Shown here: positions 52,312 to 60,911 of the stretch, piece by piece | Layout of the letters: each line of letters opens with the position of its first letter | How positions within the stretch are numbered: the first letter of the stretch is position 1 | Source of the DNA: JBCCGI01 sp039029355 | GTDB taxonomy: Bacteria > Planctomycetota > UBA1135 > GCA-002686595 | Direction of reading: 5' to 3' | Assembly (NCBI GenBank): GCA_039029355.1 | Contig: JBCCGI010000042.1 | Coordinates: forward strand, 3,451-67,450 | DNA length: 64,000 bases | Position numbers and translations under genes: made by a program | The notes under the pieces: generated by a model | What the model saw: only the letters and a program-made list of their open reading frames with translations | The model's database searches: none | What the model was told of the DNA's origin: nothing

Positions 52312-52541
52312 GAGGCACACTTCGGTGTTCGGCCGCCAACGATTTGCGCACGGCCTACCCGACAAGAAAAGCGAGGGGCGCGAACGAAAGCGACGACAAA
52401 ACCGCGGGCGTGTTTCGCGCGACGCGCCGCGTCGACGATTCGTGCGGTTCGGCAATCCGCGTCGCGTTCGGTGCCGTACCCGCGGGCGGCCGCCCGACGG
52501 GCGGCGTTGCACCGTTCCCCTATCTCCCGGAGCTTCGCCCG

Positions 52542-55412
52542 ATGCAGAACTCAGCCCTTCGTCTCGGCTCGCTCGTGCTCCTCGCCCTTCCCGCCTTCGG
52601 CCAGTCGCAGCTCCTCGCCAGCGAGTCGACGAACGAAGGAGCTCTGCACGGCTCCGCGCTCGCGTTCGGCGACTACCGCGATCCGATCACGCTGGAGACG
52701 CGCGAAGTGCTCTACGTCGGCGAGCCCTACGAAGCCGCGGCGGGTTTGGCCGGGAACGTCGTCGCGGTCGACGCCGTCGCGAACGGCGATCTACCCGACG
52801 CGTTCACGATCGTCGACTCCGTCACGGGCACCACGGCCGGCGAGCGCTTCGGCGCGGCCCTGAGCACCAGCGGCGATCTCGACGACGACGGCGTGCGCGA
52901 CCTCTTGGTCGGCGCGCCGGAGAGCGGCCACGTGCACGCCTACTCGGGCGTTGGCCTGACCGAGTTCCCGTGGTCGCCGATCGTCGAGGGGGTCGGCCGC
53001 TTCGGCGCGGCGGTTGCGATTATCGACGACGTCGACGGCGACGGCCTCGACGACATCGCGGTCGGGGCGCCGGATCTCAATGCGCTCTTCGCCGGCGTCG
53101 TCGGCGGCGTGCTGATCTACCGCTCGTCGGACGGCGGACAGGAGGCGCTGGTCACGGCTCCCGATCTGCAAGCGGGCGCGAGCTTTGGCGCGGCGCTCGC
53201 GCGCGTGGGCGACCTCGATTTCGACGCCCGGGGCGAGCTGTTGATCGGTTCCCCGGACTGGGACGCGCCCGGGCTGGTCGACGCGGGGCGTGCGCTCGTG
53301 TACGGGCCGTTCGCGGAGGTCTACCTGTCGGCGCTCGAGCTCCAGGGCGAGGAGGCCGGCGAGGAGCTCGGCTACAGCGTCGCCGCCGGCGCGGTCGACG
53401 CCGACGAGCTCGACGACCTGATCGTGGGCGTGCCGAACCATGACTTCACGTTCCTGCAGTCGCTGGGGCGCGTCGCGGTGGTCTCCGGCGCGACCGGCGC
53501 GCTGGTGTACAACTTCATCGGCGTGGAGCAGGGTCGGCTGGGCGAGGCCGTGGCGTACGGCGGCGATCTCAACCGCGACGGCCGCGGCGACGTGCTCGGC
53601 GGAGCTCCGTTCTCCGACAACGCCAGCGGCCGCGTCTTCGGATGGTCGGGGTTGGACGGGGCCGAGCTGTTCTCGACGGTCGGTCGCTTCTCTGTCGGTC
53701 GCCTGGGTTCCGCACTCGCGGGCGGCGCGCGCGGGGAGGGGGCCGGTAACGGCGATCTCTACGCCGACTGGGCCGCGGGCGCGCCGCTCGCGGACCCGGT
53801 GCTTCCCTTCATGACCGCGAACGACGGGGGAGCGGCGTTCGTCTTCTCCGGGCGGCGTGAGATACGCGTTCCCGGCACGCCTTCCGCCGGCACGGCGGTG
53901 GGGGTGATCGAGGACGCTACCGGCGACGGCGCCGACGACTTCGTCTTCTCCGCCAACTCGTTCGAGGGCGGGCGCCTGGTCGATGGTGAGACCGGCTTCG
54001 AGCAGGTCGAGGCGCTGCTCTTCGCCCCCGTGCTCGACAGCGCTGGAGACGTCGATGGCGACGGCCGCGGCGACCTCCTGGCCGGCTCTCCTGCGGCGGA
54101 CCAGGCCTACCTCATGACCCGGACGTCGGGATCGATCTTCCTGCTCGAGACGGATTACCCAGGTCCCGGCAGCTCCTCGTTCGGGCAGAGCGTGGCGGGG
54201 ATCGGCGACGTCGACCTCGACGGGATTCCCGACGCGGCCGTCGGCGCGCCCGACCTGCCCGGGCTCTTCGGATCGCCGTCCTACGGGGCGGTCTACGTGT
54301 TCAGCAACTCGGAGGGAGCGCCGCAGCTCTTCGCCGCGATCGGAGAGAACGAGGACGAGCGCTTCGGCTATTCGGTCGCCGGCCTCGGTGACGCGAACCT
54401 CGACGGCGTGCCCGACGTGGTCGTCGGCGGTCCGGACGCCGAGTCCTTCGGCAACCAGGCCGGCCGCGCCGCGGTGCTGAGCGGTGCGGATGGCACGCAG
54501 CTCCTCGAGGTGTTCGGTTCGGGGCTCACCGGCAGCTCGCACGCGGGCTGGTCGGTCGACGGCGTCGGCGACGTCAACCTCGACGGCTACCCGGACTTTG
54601 CGGTCGGCGAACCCGACTACTCGGTGTTCGGAGGCTCGGCACTGGTCGGTCGCGTGCGCGTCGTGTCGACGGCCGACGGTTCGACCCTCGCGACGCTGGT
54701 CGGCACGCAGGCGGGGGAGCGTCTCGGCTACACGGTGGCCGGGCCCGGCGACATCGACCGCGACGGCCTGCCCGACTTCGCCGCCGGAGCGCCGTTCTGG
54801 GACGACCCCACGCTGGGCGCCGATACGGGGCGGGTGCTGCTGGCCCGCGGCGTGGACGGGCTGCGGCTCGACGACGGGCAGCTTAGCGGCACGGCGGGGA
54901 GCGAGTACGGCTCGACGCTCAGCGGCCGCTTCGAGCCCGACGCGACCGGCGTGGCGCGGCTCGCCGTCGGCGCGCCGAAGCACTCCGGACCCAAACAGGA
55001 CGGCCTGGTGGATCTCCTCAGGCTCCCGCTCGAGAGCGGCGAGCCGCTCGGTCCCTTGACCGGCTGCGGAGGCACGCCGCTCCTCTCGCTCGACGTGGTC
55101 GCGATCCCGGGCGAGTCGATGCGGCTCATCGTCGAGAACAACCCGAATAACTTCGCCTACGTCTCGCTCAGCCCGCCCGCGCCGGCGTTCGTGCCCTACC
55201 CGCCCGACTGCACGATCGTGATCGACCTCGCGACGATCCTCGCGACGGTCGAGGTGTTGACGCTGACCGGGTCGGGCGAAGGCTCGCTGCTGTTGCCGAA
55301 TCTGACCTCGCTGCTGGGCCTGGACCTCGCGGCCCAGGCCTTCGCCGTCGCTCCGGCCGGGATCGGGCTGAGCAACGGCGTGAGCGTCGAGGTCGGCTAC
55401 GCGGCCGAGTAG
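52542..55412 (+). CDS. Exported FG-GAP-repeat beta-propeller protein
   Basis: This is a 956-residue protein with signal peptide MQNSALRLGSLVLLALPAFG. FG-GAP units with the FG-x-A/S start and calcium loop are spread throughout: GERFGAALSTSGDLDDDGVR, IIDDVDGDGLDDIAVGAP, FGQSVAGIGDVDLDGIPDAAV, FGYSVAGLGDANLDGVPDVVV, LGYTVAGPGDIDRDGLPDF. There are about 12-13 repeats, so probably two propellers. The C terminus (GCGGTPLLSLDVVAIPGES; LGLDLAAQAFAVAPAG) is the shared hydrophobic module in shortened form. The ATG at 52542 lies 9 nt after CGGAG. The 313-bp gap upstream holds only the GT2 remnant. Confidence 0.9.
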   Translation: MQNSALRLGSLVLLALPAFGQSQLLASESTNEGALHGSALAFGDYRDPITLETREVLYVGEPYEAAAGLAGNVVAVDAVANGDLPDAFTIVDSVTGTTAGERFGAALSTSGDLDDDGVRDLLVGAPESGHVHAYSGVGLTEFPWSPIVEGVGRFGAAVAIIDDVDGDGLDDIAVGAPDLNALFAGVVGGVLIYRSSDGGQEALVTAPDLQAGASFGAALARVGDLDFDARGELLIGSPDWDAPGLVDAGRALVYGPFAEVYLSALELQGEEAGEELGYSVAAGAVDADELDDLIVGVPNHDFTFLQSLGRVAVVSGATGALVYNFIGVEQGRLGEAVAYGGDLNRDGRGDVLGGAPFSDNASGRVFGWSGLDGAELFSTVGRFSVGRLGSALAGGARGEGAGNGDLYADWAAGAPLADPVLPFMTANDGGAAFVFSGRREIRVPGTPSAGTAVGVIEDATGDGADDFVFSANSFEGGRLVDGETGFEQVEALLFAPVLDSAGDVDGDGRGDLLAGSPAADQAYLMTRTSGSIFLLETDYPGPGSSSFGQSVAGIGDVDLDGIPDAAVGAPDLPGLFGSPSYGAVYVFSNSEGAPQLFAAIGENEDERFGYSVAGLGDANLDGVPDVVVGGPDAESFGNQAGRAAVLSGADGTQLLEVFGSGLTGSSHAGWSVDGVGDVNLDGYPDFAVGEPDYSVFGGSALVGRVRVVSTADGSTLATLVGTQAGERLGYTVAGPGDIDRDGLPDFAAGAPFWDDPTLGADTGRVLLARGVDGLRLDDGQLSGTAGSEYGSTLSGRFEPDATGVARLAVGAPKHSGPKQDGLVDLLRLPLESGEPLGPLTGCGGTPLLSLDVVAIPGESMRLIVENNPNNFAYVSLSPPAPAFVPYPPDCTIVIDLATILATVEVLTLTGSGEGSLLLPNLTSLLGLDLAAQAFAVAPAGIGLSNGVSVEVGYAAE

Positions 55413-55424
55413 CGCGGACAAGCG

Positions 55425-57017
55425 TTAGCAGCCCAGCTCTTTCCGCATCCGTGCGGCGCGCTCGGTGACCTGCCGGAGCGACTGCTCCCAGCGCTCGAAC
55501 GCGCGCGCACGACCTCGCTCTGCACCCTCGTCGAAGAGCGCGGTCACGCGGGCGAGCGGCAGCTCCTCGAGGCGCCCCTCGAGGATGTCGCGCGCGATCG
55601 GCTCCCAGGCCTCGAGCACGCCCTGGATCAGCTCCGCTTCGAGCAGCTCCCAGGTGGGATGCCCGAGCTGCGGCCACGGCCACGGCTCGGGGATCTCGAA
55701 CTCGAAGAGCTCTGGCGGATACCAGAGCTTGATCCACTCGGTGCGCAGGCACTCGCTGGCGGTTCGACCCAGGACGTCGGTGGCCGAATCGTACAGCCGC
55801 AGCAGATTCGAATCGTAGATGCTCTCGACCAGGTCGGGCGTGAAGAGCGTGAGCCAGCTCAGGGCGCAGTGCATCGTCTTGCGCTGCTGCTCCGTCGCCA
55901 GCCAGACGGCGACGTTGCGCACGAACGTCTGGAAGCGCGCGTAGTTGGTCGACGTCGCGGAGGCGGCCTCCATCCCGAGCAGGTTGATGGTCATCCAGTG
56001 GTGCCAGGTCGAGTCGACCACGATGCGGCCGACCGGCGTGCTCGCGCCTTGCCCGTCGTACACCCCGAGCGCTCCGAAGCGCTGGGCGCTGACGCCGCCC
56101 TTGGTCCGGTTCGTCGAACCGGTCCACGTCCGGACCCACGCGATGGTCTCCGGCATGATCTGGTTGAAGGGAGAGGACGGGAAGTCGCCCGGGTCGGCGG
56201 CGTCGTTGGCGACGACCTCGTGATCCTCGAAGACCGCTCCCTCGTGCGGGTGATCGGGGAAGACGTCCAGCACGCCGTGTACGGGATCGCAGAGGATGGG
56301 ATGCGGCGCCACCCGCCGCTTCAGCTTCAGCGCGATCCCGGCCAGGGGATAGCGGCGCCAGTCGAGCGGCTGCAGAACGTTGTCCTCCTGCACGTTGAAG
56401 GGCATGTAGTCGGCCCCGCTCTCCTGCCCCGGCGTCGCCGGGCGGTTCGTGTCGTGCCGGTCGAGACCTTCCATCGGTGGCACCGACTGCGCTTCGGTCC
56501 AGCGGCGCATGTGGCGCACCCGCGGGATGTCCTTGCACAGGGCGGCGCCCAGGGTGCCGTGATCACCCATGGCGAGTATCCCGCCGCCCGCATCCATCCA
56601 GACTCGCAGCGCTTGCTGCTCGTCCGAGGAGAGCCCGGGGGAGTTCTCCCCCCGGATCCCGAAGATCCAGATCTGCCCGTACTTGTCGATCGTCCGGCTG
56701 CCGTTCGACTCGGTGCGGTCGAAGCGGAACGACGCGTAGTCGAGCGAGTGGGGCGGGTGTGTGGCTCGCTCCACCACGTCCTCGTCCCCGGCGACCGTGG
56801 CTCCGCGGATGGCCAGATCCACGTCGAAGTTGACGTAGCTCAGCGCATCCTCGCGCAGCGTTTGGACGATGTAGCCCATGCCGAAGTCCTTGTTGAAGCC
56901 GATCGAGCCATCGACGACGAGCAGGATCCGGACGGTGGCGGGCGGGCAGAGGTACTTCTTGATGTTGACGACTAGGCCGAGGTCCTTGGCCCAGGCCGGT
57001 TTCAGCTCGTTGGACAC
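55425..57017 (-). CDS. Unknown cytoplasmic-type protein with a GATase-like segment
   Basis: This 530-residue protein has no signal peptide or TM segment. Its N-terminal ~190 residues alternate strands and helices (VRILLVVDGSIGFNKDFGMG, GQIWIFGIRGENSPGLSSDE, LRVWMDAGGGILAMGDHG), as in ThuA or class I glutamine-amidotransferase-like folds, but no catalytic Cys-His-Glu triad is apparent. The middle has many His/Trp/Asp residues (RHDTNRP, DSTWHHWMTINLLGME). The C terminus is helical and charged. The GTG start is set by GGAG 5 nt upstream. It is convergent with the FG-GAP gene (12 bp apart). I do not assign a function. Confidence 0.75.
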   Translation of the reverse strand: MSNELKPAWAKDLGLVVNIKKYLCPPATVRILLVVDGSIGFNKDFGMGYIVQTLREDALSYVNFDVDLAIRGATVAGDEDVVERATHPPHSLDYASFRFDRTESNGSRTIDKYGQIWIFGIRGENSPGLSSDEQQALRVWMDAGGGILAMGDHGTLGAALCKDIPRVRHMRRWTEAQSVPPMEGLDRHDTNRPATPGQESGADYMPFNVQEDNVLQPLDWRRYPLAGIALKLKRRVAPHPILCDPVHGVLDVFPDHPHEGAVFEDHEVVANDAADPGDFPSSPFNQIMPETIAWVRTWTGSTNRTKGGVSAQRFGALGVYDGQGASTPVGRIVVDSTWHHWMTINLLGMEAASATSTNYARFQTFVRNVAVWLATEQQRKTMHCALSWLTLFTPDLVESIYDSNLLRLYDSATDVLGRTASECLRTEWIKLWYPPELFEFEIPEPWPWPQLGHPTWELLEAELIQGVLEAWEPIARDILEGRLEELPLARVTALFDEGAERGRARAFERWEQSLRQVTERAARMRKELGC

Positions 57018-57127
57018 GGGATCTCCGGGTTAGGGATGTGAGGAGAGCTGCTCTCCTCACGGATCTCGCAAACCACGGCCGCGGCCGGCCAAGAACGAGC
57101 GGAATTCGCGCGGGGGCCGCGGAACGG

Positions 57128-57718
57128 CTAGCCGTCCTCGCGCACCATGCGCTCGAGCGCGAGGCGCGGGCAGACGTTCTGGCGCAGGTAGTGGGTCAGA
57201 GCCGTGCCCGCCCCGCGCACGCGCGCTTCGACGCGCTCGTCGGTGCAGCGTCCCTCTTCGTCGAACACGCGCTGCACGCCGGCGACCGAGACCGGCCCCG
57301 GCAGCACGATCGCGCCGACGTGTGAGCAGACGCTGCGCAGGTGCTCGAGCGCCTTGATCGCGCCGATGACTCCCGCGGCGACGCCGACCAGCGCGACCGG
57401 CTTGCCCGCGAGCTTCGACGGGAAGCCCAGGTTGTCGATCACCAGCTTCATCACGCTGCTGTAGCTGCCGTGGTACTCCGGCGTCACCAGCACGACGCCG
57501 GCCGCGGCCTCGACGCGCTGCTGCAGGCGCTCGGCGTCTTCCGACGGCCCCGCGCCGGGGAGCGCGAGGCGCAGCTCGGCCGGGTCGATCAGCTCGACCG
57601 ACACCTCGTCGTCGCGCGCGAGCTCGTCGACGACGAGCGCGGCGGCCTTGCCGGTGAAGTTGCCGGGCCGCACGCTGCCGGTGAGGACGACGAGGGGGAT
57701 CTTGGTTTGCTCTGCCAT
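57128..57718 (-). CDS. NADPH-dependent FMN reductase-like flavoprotein
   Basis: This is a 196-residue flavodoxin-fold protein. The phosphate-binding loop for FMN is LTGSVRPGNFTGKAAALVV (~12-30), and VVLVTPEYHGSYSSVMKLVIDNL (~75-97) is the second FMN contact typical of NAD(P)H-dependent FMN reductases and azoreductases. LAGKPVALVGVAAG follows as expected. The family reduces FMN, quinones, azo compounds or chromate; the specific substrate is unknown. ATG 57718 has GGAGG 7 nt upstream, which overrides a longer open frame. It stands alone on the minus strand. Confidence 0.92.
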   Translation of the reverse strand: MAEQTKIPLVVLTGSVRPGNFTGKAAALVVDELARDDEVSVELIDPAELRLALPGAGPSEDAERLQQRVEAAAGVVLVTPEYHGSYSSVMKLVIDNLGFPSKLAGKPVALVGVAAGVIGAIKALEHLRSVCSHVGAIVLPGPVSVAGVQRVFDEEGRCTDERVEARVRGAGTALTHYLRQNVCPRLALERMVREDG

Positions 57719-58088
57719 GGGCGCGCCTCCTTCTGCGCGAGCGCTTCGGTGAGGGACAGAGTCTATCCGGTCGACGGCGCAGGCCGCCGGCCGCGCTCCT
57801 GGAGCGACTCGTCGAGCCGGATGAGCCCTTGCGTCGTGCGGCAGAGCCACGACATCTGCGGCGCGCCTTCCCGCGCCGTGGGTGATCCTGGGAAACCGTG
57901 ACCTCGGATCTCAGCGGCGATACCGAAGGATGGGCGTCTACCGTTCCGGCCTACGGGCCGACTTCAGCGATGGCCGTCCGCGTTTTCCCCGTCTTCCGTT
58001 CGTCGGAAGCTCCCCGCTCGTTCTCGACCTGCAGCGCCGCGTCTCTCCGCGTCGCTCCTCCGACAGTCTCCCGAGGGAACGAGAGGAT
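57719..58088. other. 370-bp divergent intergenic region
   Basis: This gap lies between the FMN reductase start and the next exported protein. Apart from the reductase Shine-Dalgarno (GGAGG near 57726-57730) I see no gene, convincing promoter hexamers, hairpin terminator or RNA gene. Open frames crossing it have no coding character. Confidence 0.5.
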
Positions 58089-58799
58089 ATGCTCCGCCAA
58101 CGACACCACCTGCTCGCCTTGCTCGCCCTGCTGATCAGCTCGCTGCTCGCCGCACCCCTCGTCGCCCAGGACGCGGGGCTCGGCTCCGGCATGCTCGACC
58201 AGGCCAAGCTCAAGGCGCTCCCCAGCCTGCAGGCGACCTTCCCGTCGCACGACCTGACCAGGGAGAGCATGGAGAGCTGGGATACGCTGCCGCACACGAA
58301 CCTCCCGGGCGGCGCGTCGATGGGCACGATGGGGAACTTCACCTTCTTCTCGGGAACCAACATCCAGGCCAAGTACCCATCGACGAAGGACTCCGACTAC
58401 GCGCTGTGCGGGTTCCTTGCGCTCGGGCTGTGGCACGAGTACTTCCACCTGCCGACGGTGCCGGGCTCCGGCGGCGCGTCGGGGGGCGGCGGCGGTGCGC
58501 CGAAAGAGGGACCGAACGTCCCGGAGATGGGCTGCCTCCACAAGGCGCTGCACCTCTGCACCGCGCAGAAAGCCTGCGAGATGGCCGAGCAGGCGATCGT
58601 GGATTGCCTCGTGAACCCCGAAGCGTGTGACCTCTGGTTCGCGCTCTGCAAGTACTACGAAGGGCAGATGTCCAAGTGCGGCTCGCAGGAGGCCTGGGAC
58701 GCGACCCAACAGTGCATCGCCGACGGCGAGACGCTCCCCGAGTGTCCCTTCCCCAGATCCCAACCCCCGCTGCCCGAGTGCGTCTGGTGCAGCCTGTGA
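58089..58799 (+). CDS. Exported cysteine-rich protein of unknown function
   Basis: This is a 236-residue protein with signal peptide MLRQRHHLLALLALLISSLL and mature start near AQDAGLGSGM. After a Gly-rich linker (GSGGASGGGGGAP) the C-terminal ~100 residues contain about 12 cysteines in a regular helical spacing (MGCLHKALHLCTAQKACEM, DCLVNPEACDLWFALCKYYE, CGSQEAW, CPFP, CVWC), suggesting a disulfide-stapled helical domain. It is 14 bp upstream of the lipoprotein gene and probably co-transcribed with it. I know no family match. Confidence 0.72.
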   Translation: MLRQRHHLLALLALLISSLLAAPLVAQDAGLGSGMLDQAKLKALPSLQATFPSHDLTRESMESWDTLPHTNLPGGASMGTMGNFTFFSGTNIQAKYPSTKDSDYALCGFLALGLWHEYFHLPTVPGSGGASGGGGGAPKEGPNVPEMGCLHKALHLCTAQKACEMAEQAIVDCLVNPEACDLWFALCKYYEGQMSKCGSQEAWDATQQCIADGETLPECPFPRSQPPLPECVWCSL

Positions 58800-58813
58800 C
58801 AGGAGAGAGAGCG

Positions 58814-59743
58814 ATGTCGGTACGAGCTGAACTTTGGATCGTGGGGGCGGCGCTCGCCGCAGCCGGCTGCATCGACATTCAGGAGCGCGCGCTGGCGGCC
58901 GTATCCGAGGTGCCCGGGGGCAGCAAAGACCGCAGCGAGCTTCGCCGCGGCGACTCCGCGGGCTACGCGATGGTGGTCAGCGGTACGCTCACGAAGCGCA
59001 TCGAGTGGGACGTCGAGAACCCGCGCGAGCTCCTGCTGGGCGCGTGGGAGAAGAACCTCGCCGAGGACGAGTGGGAGGAGTTCAACCACCGCTACTCCGT
59101 GCCCTACGACGTCGCCGCCGTGTCGCACCGCACCGCCGAAGACGTCTTCGTGGCCGGCCGCATCGACCGCCTCGGAATCGATACGGTCGAGCGCTGGACC
59201 TTCCCGGCCTACCCCGGCGCGTTCCAGACCTCGCGACCGATCACGAGCACGCCCGTCGGCGTCGCGTCGGCGACGGCGTCGACGTCCGTCGGTCTCACGG
59301 GAGGCACCTACGTCCCCGTCGCGGAACGCAAAGCTCCGCTCGTCCCGGACAAGGAGCAGCTCCTCGCAAGCGACCTGGGCGGCATCACCAGCATCTCCGC
59401 CGATCCCGACGGCCGCTTCGTTCTACTCCTCACCGGCGCCGGCGGCGGCACGCTGTGGCGGCTCGACCTGATCGACCAGGCAACGCCGATCGTGCTCTAC
59501 ACCACCCAGGACATCGCCACGCTCGGCGAATCCCTGACCCTCAGCCCCAGGCTCCACGCCGTTGAGGGCATGAAGCACGTCGCGTTGGGCTTCGTCGAGT
59601 CGCTCGGCCCCTTCTATCTCCACTTCAACGACCCGGACAACGACGGCCTCTTCGACAGCGTCACGACCTTCACGGCCGACGGCTACGAAGCGGCGGGCTA
59701 TCTCGACCCGGCCGCGTGGTCGGACGACTTCATCACGCTGTAG
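58814..59743 (+). CDS. Exported lipoprotein of unknown function
   Basis: This is a 309-residue lipoprotein. The signal peptide ends in lipobox LAAAGC with the cysteine near residue 19. The remainder is beta-rich, with AVSHRTAEDVFVAGRIDRLG and ITSISADPDGRFVLLLTGAGGGTLWRLD resembling propeller blades. The ATG at 58814 has AGGAGAGAGAGCG upstream. It follows the cysteine-rich protein gene closely, so the two may act together at the envelope. Confidence 0.75.
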   Translation: MSVRAELWIVGAALAAAGCIDIQERALAAVSEVPGGSKDRSELRRGDSAGYAMVVSGTLTKRIEWDVENPRELLLGAWEKNLAEDEWEEFNHRYSVPYDVAAVSHRTAEDVFVAGRIDRLGIDTVERWTFPAYPGAFQTSRPITSTPVGVASATASTSVGLTGGTYVPVAERKAPLVPDKEQLLASDLGGITSISADPDGRFVLLLTGAGGGTLWRLDLIDQATPIVLYTTQDIATLGESLTLSPRLHAVEGMKHVALGFVESLGPFYLHFNDPDNDGLFDSVTTFTADGYEAAGYLDPAAWSDDFITL

Positions 59744-59872
59744 GGGAGGCGGCGTGGCCGGACGCCGGTAGGCCTGGCGAGCCGACGGACGGAGGCTGGG
59801 GAGGCGGAGCCCTTCGACGGCCCCGCGATGTCGCGGGGGCAAAGAGCCGCTCTCGTCCGTGGGCTGCGAGCG

Positions 59873-59934
59873 CATGGGCTCCGACCACCAGGAGCTCAGC
59901 TCCGGCCGCGGATAGTGCGGACAACATCTCGACG
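59873..59934 (-). pseudogene. 5' fragment of a duplicated nucleotidyltransferase gene
   Basis: This 62-bp block is about 87% identical (by eye) to 60376-60437, the start of the intact nucleotidyltransferase gene (codons for EMLSALSAAGAE(F/L)LVVGAHALAA). Similarity stops abruptly on both sides. On one side the block is joined directly to the tRNA-Leu remnant at the shared sequence CTTC/CG, so the fragment is a rearrangement scar. Confidence 0.8.
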
Positions 59935-59988
59935 GAAGGGGGGACTCGACCCCCACACCCGAAGGTACAGGAACCGAGTCCTGCGTGT
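59933..59988 (-). pseudogene. Truncated tRNA-Leu remnant
   Basis: About 56 bp match the 3' two-thirds of the intact tRNA-Leu at 60758-60842: anticodon stem CAGGA..TCCTG, variable arm TACCTTCGGGTG and T stem GGGGG..CCCCC, up to CTTCCG. One base is missing in the anticodon loop (CTCGGT) and one in the T loop (TCGAGT). The 5' third, the last acceptor base and CCA are absent. It cannot be a working tRNA. Confidence 0.85.
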
Positions 59989-59995
59989 GTCGGCC

Positions 59996-60451
59996 CTAGT
60001 TCGGTGGGGCGCCCCGGGACTCAAGCCACGCGACATCCGCAAGGTCTTGCGGGCGGCCCGTCGCGCGCTTGTTCGTGAGGAGATCGTCCCTTCCAAGCAC
60101 CGGGACTTCGAGCTCATCGATCCGGATCGTGATCCGCCGTGTCCACGCCTGGTCGAACACCACTCCGTCAATGGACGTCAGGACGTCGATGCGACAGGGA
60201 GGCTGGCCGATCTGAAAGACGATGTCCGGCGTGGCGAGATCCTCCTTGGAGAGGTCTCCCAGAGGTGCCCCGAAGCGAGCCAGCGCCACCCAGACCTGTT
60301 CCGCGTTCTCCGGCGTCCGACGCACCCACAGGTCGAGGTCGCCGGTCGAGCGAGGGCGCCCATGTGCTGCTAGTGCGTGGGCTCCGACGACCAGAAACTC
60401 AGCGCCGGCCGCGGATAGTGCGGACAACATCTCGACGAAGTCTCGGTTCAT
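59996..60451 (-). CDS. Small nucleotidyltransferase-fold protein (AbiEii/MNT-like)
   Basis: This is a 151-residue protein with the nucleotidyltransferase signature: a helix FVEMLSALSAAGAEFLVVGAHALAAHG, then RSTGDLDLWV (two catalytic Asp, ~37-39) and a later acidic strand CRIDVLTSIDG. This small-protein family is common in toxin-antitoxin-like or phage-defence pairs and often annotated as DUF6036/AbiEii-like. Its 5' end overlaps the preceding small frame by 53 bp. It sits between intact tRNA-Leu and a tRNA-Leu remnant. A toxin role is inference. Confidence 0.8.
   Translation of the reverse strand: MNRDFVEMLSALSAAGAEFLVVGAHALAAHGRPRSTGDLDLWVRRTPENAEQVWVALARFGAPLGDLSKEDLATPDIVFQIGQPPCRIDVLTSIDGVVFDQAWTRRITIRIDELEVPVLGRDDLLTNKRATGRPQDLADVAWLESRGAPPN
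60376..60437. repeat. Direct repeat partner of the nucleotidyltransferase fragment
   Basis: This is the intact-gene copy of the 62-bp block found again at 59873-59934, with a constant offset of 503 bp and the same orientation. It includes GCGGATAGTGCGGACAACAT without mismatch. Confidence 0.85.
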
Positions 60452-60569
60452 CGAGCGTCCCCTCCTTAAAAGCCCAGGCTTGGAGCGTGATCGTCCACAC
60501 CATCGCCACCCGCTCGGAGGGGGTCATTGACCGGACGTCGTCCTCCTCCGGATCGTGGAGGCGCCTCAA
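60399..60569 (-). CDS. Small protein overlapping the nucleotidyltransferase gene
   Basis: This is a 56-residue reading frame: RLHDPEEDDVRSMTPSERV, MVWTITLQAWAFKEG, then DEPRLRRDVVRTIRGRR. The MTPSERVxMVW..T..AWAFK pattern and basic tail resemble short proteins encoded just before nucleotidyltransferase-fold genes in many genomes. It overlaps that gene by 53 bp in another frame, as in tightly coupled two-gene modules. The start is uncertain: TTG 60569 keeps the conserved-looking DPEEDD segment, while ATG 60527 would give 42 residues. No good Shine-Dalgarno is placed for either. Confidence 0.5.
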   Translation of the reverse strand: MRRLHDPEEDDVRSMTPSERVAMVWTITLQAWAFKEGTLDEPRLRRDVVRTIRGRR

Positions 60570-60757
60570 TCGGGTGGGATAGTCGGAACGATCCAAGTTC
60601 CCGATTCTACTTCGGTCCGACGAGACGATCACGGGTGCCCTTGGTCCCCCCACAGGTCCCCCTACGAGGTGTCGCCCGATGACGCCGGTGCCGCGCTGTG
60701 ACACTCAGCTTTGCGCCACCATCGCCGCAGGCCCATGCGAAACAAGGGCTTGCAGGC

Positions 60758-60842
60758 TGGTGCGGAAGGGGGGACTCGAACCCCCACACCCGAAGGTACA
60801 GGAACCTAAATCCTGCGCGTCTACCAGTTCCGCCACTCCCGC
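60758..60842 (-). tRNA. tRNA-Leu (UAG anticodon)
   Basis: This is an 85-nt tRNA with encoded CCA. The acceptor stem GCGGGAG pairs with CTTCCGC (one G-U), and the discriminator base is A. The D arm contains GGTAGACGC, the anticodon arm is CAGGA-TTTAGGT-TCCTG with anticodon TAG (UAG), the long class II variable arm is typical of leucine, and the T arm is GGGGG-TTCGAGT-CCCCC. A degenerate partial copy lies 770 bp downstream of its 3' end. Confidence 0.97.
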
Positions 60843-60911
60843 AGGGCGACTCCAGCGTACCTCGGAGCGCACGCAGCGCGAGACGTTTCTAGCGAGACGC
60901 GTCGGCGACGG

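Noticed and set aside
59744..59872. A gene between the lipoprotein and the nucleotidyltransferase fragment
   Set aside because: Only short frames of biased composition are present, and no similarity to the intact module continues into it.
59933..59988. A second tRNA-Leu gene
   Set aside because: It lacks the 5' third and acceptor end, and both the anticodon and T loops have a base missing.
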